From the NCBI GenBank assembly GCA_964501335.1, contig CAZCTC010000018.1:1-64000 (forward strand): a stretch of 64,000 nt of DNA, read 5' to 3'. Below the pieces are notes generated by a model. That model was not told the DNA's origin. It saw only the letters and a program-made list of their open reading frames with translations, and ran no database searches. Within the stretch, counting starts at the first letter, position 1. Each line of letters begins with the position of its first letter. Shown here piece after piece: positions 59,776 through 64,000 of the stretch. This stretch comes from CAZCTC01 sp964501335. Its GTDB lineage: Bacteria > Chloroflexota > Anaerolineae > B4-G1 > SLSP01. Made by a program: the position numbers and the translations under genes.

Positions 59776-60825
59776 ATGGCGACAGCGACGATGTTACGAA
59801 TTGGCGTAGACCCCGGCTTTGGGGGCATCAAGATGGCGGCGATCGGAAACGACGGCCAGCAGAAGAGCGTCCATGTCCCCTCCGTCGTGGGGATCGGCGA
59901 CACCGATCTGGGGTTGCTCTCATTGAACGGCGCCGCCCGCCGCAAGCGCGAGTTGCCCATCACCGTGGCCTGGGACGGCGTTTCCTACCTGGTGGGGGAT
60001 CACGTCGGCGACTATGCCCGCGTCGTCGAACGGATGGACTTCAACCGCCTGCGGGACGGCTTCGAGCTGCGGGCCTTGCTCTATGCCGCCCTGGGCAAAC
60101 TGCTGGAAGGCGGGGAGCACCGCGCCGCCCTCATGGTCGGACTCCCGGTAGAAGTCATGGCGAACAAGGAACTGGCCAAGGAAACCCGCACCGCGTTGCG
60201 CAGTTGGCTGGTCGGCGCTCATGTTTTCCGGGTGGACGGCATCGAAACCCGGCTCCAGGTCGAACAGCTCCAGGTCCTGGCCCAACCCGCCGGCGCTTAC
60301 TTCGCCTGGGGCTTCGACAACCACGGCCGGCCTACGCGGTCCGCTGAGGATCTCCAGGACCCGGCCGCCATCTGCGACATCGGCTTCAACACGCTGGATC
60401 TCTTCGCCGTGGAAGACGGGCAAGTCAAGGCCAAGTTCACCGGCGGCGATGTGGTGGGAATGCGCCGGGCGGCCGACACTCTGGCCCGGATGGTCAAGAA
60501 GCAATACGGGGTAGCGCTTTCCCTTCACGAGGCCGACGCTCTGCTCCGCCAGGCGAAGCCCCTCCTGGCGACCGCCGACGGACGGAAAGACTTGAGCGAG
60601 GCCGCCGGCGCGGCGCTGAACTCGACCACGGGCGAGATCCTGGCCTTCCTTTCCAACCGCTGGGGCAACGGTCGGCAGTTCCGCCGGCTGATCTTCACCG
60701 GCGGCGGGGCCGAAGCCATCCACGCGGCCCTGGTCCGCGAGTATCCCCATGGCGTGATCCTGGAAAATCCGGTCCAGGCCAATGCTTTGGGCCTCGCCCG
60801 GGCGGCCATGGGGCTCTTCAAGTAA
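59776..60825 (+). CDS. parM: ParM-like actin-family plasmid segregation protein
   Basis: A 349-residue actin-fold ATPase. Phosphate 1 is RIGVDPGFGGIKMAAI (about residues 8-23), phosphate 2 AICDIGFNTLDLFAV (about 200-214) and the adenosine motif RLIFTGGGAEAIHAAL (about 302-317). These fit the ParM/StbA/Alp group that pushes plasmid copies apart. AAGGAG lies 8 nt before the ATG. The iteron array precedes it and a ParR-like gene follows. Confidence 0.88.
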   Translation: MATATMLRIGVDPGFGGIKMAAIGNDGQQKSVHVPSVVGIGDTDLGLLSLNGAARRKRELPITVAWDGVSYLVGDHVGDYARVVERMDFNRLRDGFELRALLYAALGKLLEGGEHRAALMVGLPVEVMANKELAKETRTALRSWLVGAHVFRVDGIETRLQVEQLQVLAQPAGAYFAWGFDNHGRPTRSAEDLQDPAAICDIGFNTLDLFAVEDGQVKAKFTGGDVVGMRRAADTLARMVKKQYGVALSLHEADALLRQAKPLLATADGRKDLSEAAGAALNSTTGEILAFLSNRWGNGRQFRRLIFTGGGAEAIHAALVREYPHGVILENPVQANALGLARAAMGLFK

Positions 60826-60826
60826 C

Positions 60827-60860
60827 TGCCGTCAATTGACGGCAGTTGACAGCAATTGAC
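60827..60860. repeat. 18-bp palindrome plus TTGAC-GCA repeats
   Basis: tgccgtcaattgacggca (60827-60844) is a perfect palindrome. TTGAC starts at 60836, 60846 and 60856 at exact 10-bp spacing, each followed by [GA]GCA. It lies between parM and the ParR-like gene and is probably a ParR-like operator. Confidence 0.7.
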
Positions 60861-60882
60861 GGCAAGCGAGCGAGGAACCTCC

Positions 60883-61278
60883 ATGGCAAGACGAAAAAAA
60901 GAAATCCGGCTGGATCTCCGGCTTTATCCCGATTCCGATACCGATTTGATCGAGTGGTTGGACAGCATGGCGACCCTGCCGCATGGATACAAGGTGCAAG
61001 CCATCAAAACGGCCTTACGGCAAGGGATGGGACAGGGGAACGCCATGCCGGCATCAACGCCCTCAACGAACCTGGATCAAATACAGACCTTGCTGGAAAC
61101 GCTGCACCGCATTCTGGATCTGAACCAGATCCGGGCCGTGGTCGAAGCTGCGGTAGCGTCCAGTCTGGCCCGGCAAGGAACCACCATCATTCAAACCGCG
61201 CCGGCGCTGGCCCAAGAGGAATCCTCGCTGCTGACCCATATGGTCTCCGGGCTCATGCTGGAGGAGGATGAGGAATGA
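60883..61278 (+). CDS. ParR-like adaptor of the ParM locus
   Basis: A 131-residue protein with the basic start MARRKKEIRLDLRLYP, DSDTDLIEWLDSMATLPHGY and VQAIKTALRQGMGQ, a strand-helix-helix order as in the RHH DNA-binding domain of ParR. Coiled helices follow (LDQIQTLLETLHRILDLNQI), and the tail is acidic. GAGG lies 8 nt upstream. Position after ParM and iterons supports the ParR role; sequence alone does not prove it. Confidence 0.7.
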   Translation: MARRKKEIRLDLRLYPDSDTDLIEWLDSMATLPHGYKVQAIKTALRQGMGQGNAMPASTPSTNLDQIQTLLETLHRILDLNQIRAVVEAAVASSLARQGTTIIQTAPALAQEESSLLTHMVSGLMLEEDEE

Positions 61279-61493
61279 ACGAACTATTTTTACAAGTCTT
61301 GATCGACTGCCAGAAGCAGCTGGGCCTGAACGACGCCGACTTCGCCCAACTCCTGGGATTGAGCCGCCCGCTCTGGCGAGCCATCAAAGGGGGGCGGCGG
61401 GAAATCAGCCTGCGCCTGGTCCGGGGCGCCCTGCAAGCCTTCCCCGACCTGGAGCCCGTCATTCTGGACTATCTCCGCTCCGACGCGGAGTAA
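61275..61493 (+). CDS. XRE-type HTH regulator (72 aa)
   Basis: A single HTH domain: CQKQLGLNDADFAQLLGLSR is the recognition-type helix pair, and RPLWRAIKGGRREISLRLVR completes it. Starts with ATGA overlap on the ParR-like gene. Probably a Cro-like regulator; the GGTAC inverted repeat 50-120 nt downstream is a candidate target. Confidence 0.75.
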   Translation: MNELFLQVLIDCQKQLGLNDADFAQLLGLSRPLWRAIKGGRREISLRLVRGALQAFPDLEPVILDYLRSDAE

Positions 61494-61544
61494 AGATCGC
61501 AATAAAACCAGGAGTAATACAGCAAATCATGTCTAAATAAATTC

Positions 61545-61616
61545 CCCAGGTACACCAGGTACCAGACATATAAGGGTTTTGCGCGGGGGGTACCTGGAGT
61601 ACCCGGTGTACCTGGG
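61545..61616. repeat. GGTACCTGG inverted-repeat operator cluster
   Basis: Left: cccaggtacaccaggtacc (61545-61563). Right: ggtacctgg (61589-61597) and ggtgtacctggg (61605-61616), its reverse-complement parts. Hairpin or double operator between the XRE gene and the next transcription unit. Confidence 0.65.
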
Positions 61617-61690
61617 CAAAGTTTCCTATCATTATTCCGGCTGCACCTTAACATTTTAATGACAGTTTTTTTCAAGGAGGGCACACACCC

Positions 61691-62110
61691 ATGGCTCAAT
61701 CCGTTGCCGAACACGCAATCCGCTTAGTCCTGGCCCACGCCGGCGCCGACCCGGCGACCTGCTCCCTGCCCCGGTTGGACCGGCAGGCCAACATCATGGT
61801 CCAAAGAACGCCGGACAACCTCTACATCATCCTCATGGCTCCCAAGGGGCGGGATTCTCCGCTGAGCGCCAGTCTCGGGCTCGTGATCGGCACGGTGGTC
61901 GAGTTGAACCTGACCGAAGCCTGGATACTGGTCCAAACCGAGCCCGATGAGGCGCCCCTCAAAGTCTGGGGGCCGGCGGGCCGGCTGGCACAGATCGTGC
62001 GGGGCAATGAGGTCTGGGCCCAGGGCCGGCTCTGTGCGGAGGGCGTGAAAGCCTCCTATGTGATCGTCACGGCCATCGGAGAGGGCGCATGTACAACGAA
62101 GTGCTCTTGA
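61691..62110 (+). CDS. Hypothetical element protein (139 aa)
   Basis: An alpha/beta protein with paired strands (NIMVQRTPDNLYIILMAPKG, WILVQTEPDEAPLKVWGPAG and a C-terminal strand VKASYVIVTAIGEG). The pattern suggests an OB-like barrel, and its 3' end overlaps the second SSB-like gene by 22 nt. AAGGAGGG lies 10 nt upstream. Confidence 0.6.
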   Translation: MAQSVAEHAIRLVLAHAGADPATCSLPRLDRQANIMVQRTPDNLYIILMAPKGRDSPLSASLGLVIGTVVELNLTEAWILVQTEPDEAPLKVWGPAGRLAQIVRGNEVWAQGRLCAEGVKASYVIVTAIGEGACTTKCS

Positions 62111-62511
62111 TCGGCTGGATCGTGCGGCCGGCGGAGCTGAAGCAGCCCGGCAGTGGAGAAAAGCACTTTGCCTCGACCAGCCTGAGCACCAAACGGCGCT
62201 GGCGGGATCTCAACGGAATGGCACAGGAGAAAACGACCTTTCACACCATTGAAGCCTGGGAAGATCGAGCCCAGATCCTGGCCGAAGCCGCCCCCGGTGA
62301 TTTGATTATGGTCGAAGGCTACATCGAGAACGAAGTCCACGACGGCAAGTTTCATTCCTCGGTGGTCGCCCAGAAAATCATGCGGCTGAAAACCAAGGAT
62401 CAGGGCCGCCTGACCCGCCGGGGCTCACTGGTGGACATCGTGGAAAGCCTGGACGATCATGATCGGGAAGTCATGCTGAAACTCTTGCTCAAAGCCATGG
62501 GAAGGAACTGA
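62089..62511 (+). CDS. Second SSB-like OB-fold protein
   Basis: A 140-residue protein: MYNEVLLIGWIVRPAELKQP (OB strand 1), FASTSLSTKRRWRDLNGMAQ, TFHTIEAWEDRAQILAEAAP and GDLIMVEGYIENEV are in SSB order. The usual acidic IPF tip is replaced by a helical end (LVDIVESLDDHDREVMLKLL). It may be a dedicated ssDNA or recombination mediator of the element. Confidence 0.8.
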   Translation: MYNEVLLIGWIVRPAELKQPGSGEKHFASTSLSTKRRWRDLNGMAQEKTTFHTIEAWEDRAQILAEAAPGDLIMVEGYIENEVHDGKFHSSVVAQKIMRLKTKDQGRLTRRGSLVDIVESLDDHDREVMLKLLLKAMGRN

Positions 62512-62512
62512 A

Positions 62513-63295
62513 ATGACGCTGCTCCGCCTTGAATTAACTTCGCTCTACCAATATCACCCGGAGGTCCGCCCGCCGGCCGTGTACCTGACCGGGCAGGAAG
62601 TGCTCCGCCTCTGCCGGGCGCTGATCGACCTCCCGGAGCCGGAAATGTACGAGGATTTCATCGCCGGCCTGACCCCGGCGCCCAAAGACGCCCCGCCCGG
62701 ATACGTTGATCCTACGCTGGCCTACACCGTGCTCCCCGGCGGTTCGATTTTGTTGGGGACCACGGTCAACCGCTGGATCGCCGCGCTGATCGAACAAGGG
62801 GCCGCCATGGAATTCCTGGCCCTGGCCCGGAGCCTGCGGATCGAGTCCGCGCTGCCCGCTGTAGAAAATTCAATTTCTCCGGCGGAGGGCCGGAGTCCCG
62901 AAAGGAGTCCGATGAACTGGAAACGTATTTTGTTGGGGGTAAGTATGTTGGCCGTTATGGGCAGTTTCGTCGCCGGCCTGCTGGTCGCCCGGGAATTTCC
63001 CGAGCGTTTCCGCTGGATTGCCGGCTTTCCCATTGCCGGCCGCTACATTCAGGGCCATGCCGGCCTGGTCCGGGCGCAGGTGCTGGAATCCGGCGAATCA
63101 GGGATCGGGGATATTATCGACGTGCTGGCCCACCCGGAGATCCTCATGGAGACCGACGATCCTCGCGCTGCCATGCTCATGCCCGGCGATTCCTTCATTG
63201 CCTACTGCCAGATCACCGGAGACGGCGCCTCGCTCCGCATCCACGGCTGTCGGTTCATCCCGGTGGTAGATCGGGAAGTCGTCCCCCCGCAATGA
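62513..63295 (+). CDS. Hypothetical protein with one transmembrane helix (260 aa)
   Basis: Residues 1-120 form a soluble part (VYLTGQEVLRLCRALIDLPE), a helix lies at about 140-160 (ILLGVSMLAVMGSFVAGLLV), and the C-terminal part (MLMPGDSFIAYCQITGDGAS) looks like a beta domain. An internal ATG at about residue 131 (MNWKRIL) has AAAGGAG before it and could be an internal second start or a separate gene fused in this copy. No family recognised. Confidence 0.6.
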   Translation: MTLLRLELTSLYQYHPEVRPPAVYLTGQEVLRLCRALIDLPEPEMYEDFIAGLTPAPKDAPPGYVDPTLAYTVLPGGSILLGTTVNRWIAALIEQGAAMEFLALARSLRIESALPAVENSISPAEGRSPERSPMNWKRILLGVSMLAVMGSFVAGLLVAREFPERFRWIAGFPIAGRYIQGHAGLVRAQVLESGESGIGDIIDVLAHPEILMETDDPRAAMLMPGDSFIAYCQITGDGASLRIHGCRFIPVVDREVVPPQ

Positions 63296-63316
63296 ACGAG
63301 CCGAAGGATTGAGACC

Positions 63317-64000
63317 ATGGAAAAACCAATGGATTCTCCTTTGCATCGCCCGGCGTTCCGCTACCACGGCTCGAAATGGCGGCTGGCCGATTGGATCATC
63401 GAGAGCTTCCCGCCGCATGAATGTTACGTCGAACCCTTCGGCGGCGGGGCCGGTGTACTCTTGCAGAAGCCGCGCTCCTGGCTGGAGGTCTTCAACGACA
63501 TCGACGGCGCCGTCGTGAACTTCTTCCGGGTGCTGCGAGAGCGGCCTGACGAACTGATCCGCGCCATCGAACTGACGCCTTATGCAAAGGAAGAATGGGA
63601 ATGCGCCATGAGGGAAATACAGGACGATCGCCTCGAAGCAGCCCGGCAGTTCTATGTGCGGGCCTACCAGAACCGGGCCGGCCCGACCGCCACCCAGGGC
63701 CATGGTTGGCGGCGGAACAAGATTGCGGCCCGCTCTGCCAACGGCCACAAAGTTCCCCTGACGACGCCGGCCGCCGTCGCCTTTATGGACACGACACAGC
63801 TCTACCCGATAGCCGGCCGGCTACGAGGGGTGCAGATCGAACACGACGAGGCCTTGACCATCATCAAACGCTATGACGGCACCGGCACCTTATTTTATTT
63901 GGATCCACCCTATCCCGGCTCGACCCGCAGCCCCTGGGCCCGCCAGGTTTACAGCCATGAAATGACCGATGCCGAACACATCGCCCTGGCCGAGTCCTTA
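63317..64000 (+). CDS. DNA adenine methylase (Dam/DpnM-like), 3' end missing
   Basis: 228 codons are visible and the gene runs off the window. The SAM motif is FRYHGSKWRLADWI and YVEPFGGGAGVLL (the F-x-G-x-G loop); the catalytic motif is LFYLDPPYPGSTRS (DPPY). The order fits the class D12 (alpha) N6-adenine methylases; the middle region holds the target-recognition domain. No cognate nuclease is seen. The element may use it to escape restriction or to mark replication. Confidence 0.9.
   Translation, partial: MEKPMDSPLHRPAFRYHGSKWRLADWIIESFPPHECYVEPFGGGAGVLLQKPRSWLEVFNDIDGAVVNFFRVLRERPDELIRAIELTPYAKEEWECAMREIQDDRLEAARQFYVRAYQNRAGPTATQGHGWRRNKIAARSANGHKVPLTTPAAVAFMDTTQLYPIAGRLRGVQIEHDEALTIIKRYDGTGTLFYLDPPYPGSTRSPWARQVYSHEMTDAEHIALAESL

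Noticed and set aside
1..64000. CRISPR array or intact rRNA/tRNA genes
   Set aside because: No regularly spaced repeat-spacer pattern and no rRNA sequence was seen; the only tRNA signal is the cut tRNA-Gln at 51717.

Overview
The window looks like a chromosome segment of a Chloroflexota bacterium, probably of the Anaerolineae/Caldilineae type. This is inferred from gene content: a choice-of-anchor Q surface protein, a GpgS-type glucosylglycerate pathway, ClC/Kef transporters with RCK_C tails, and PKD/Big-type secreted proteins. No rRNA or intact tRNA is present to prove it. From about 51.7 kb to the right edge the window holds the left part of an integrated plasmid-like element.

Layout. 0-2.6 kb: an ABC-2 export system (end of the ATPase, two permeases). 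2.8-5.5 kb: a large secreted repeat protein. 5.7-20.6 kb: an ion and osmotic homeostasis island with a K+-channel-like protein, a Kef antiporter, a ClC transporter, a micropeptide plus ATP-grasp gene, two GT4 glycosyltransferases, a USP-GpgS fusion with a histidine phosphatase (probable glucosylglycerate synthesis), a second Kef antiporter and a Ca2+/Na+ exchanger, the last two each paired with a PII-like protein. 21.0-24.0 kb: a second copy of the micropeptide cassette, then two hydrolases. 24.0-24.9 kb: a frameshifted tyrosine recombinase. 25.1-29.0 kb: a DUF364 plus FecBCD-type metal uptake operon. 29.2-34.5 kb: a DUF2202 protein, LysR, an SLC13 transporter, Lgt and a histidine phosphatase. 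34.5-40.5 kb: a NifX-like protein, a TetR/ABC operon, a membrane protein and a CorC-type protein. 40.5-51.5 kb: an accessory zone with a SUKH protein, collapsed hsdR and hsdM remnants, a foreign-looking SDR / alpha-oxoamine synthase / O-methyltransferase cluster, a frameshifted small gene, several hypotheticals, an Excalibur repeat protein and an integrase catalytic domain.

51.7-64 kb: the element. It begins with a 5' fragment of tRNA-Gln that now sits in the leader of a four-HTH regulator gene. That leader can form two mutually exclusive hairpins, one of which hides the ribosome binding site. Next come an operator-promoter with a 15-bp inverted repeat, three DnaA-box-like sites, small hypothetical genes, SSB, an FtsK-like ATPase, a 13-copy GACAAA iteron array, a ParM-like actin with a ParR-like partner, an XRE regulator, a second OB-fold/SSB protein and a DNA adenine methylase that runs off the end.

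The most novel signals are: (1) a twice-occurring cassette of extended -10 promoter, two-hairpin leader and a 47-residue basic micropeptide with an invariant C-terminus; (2) the tRNA-fragment/RNA-switch leader of the four-HTH gene; (3) the ParMR locus with iterons that overlap the ftsK-like coding end; (4) a dispersed family of hairpins with an invariant TCAGAA loop.
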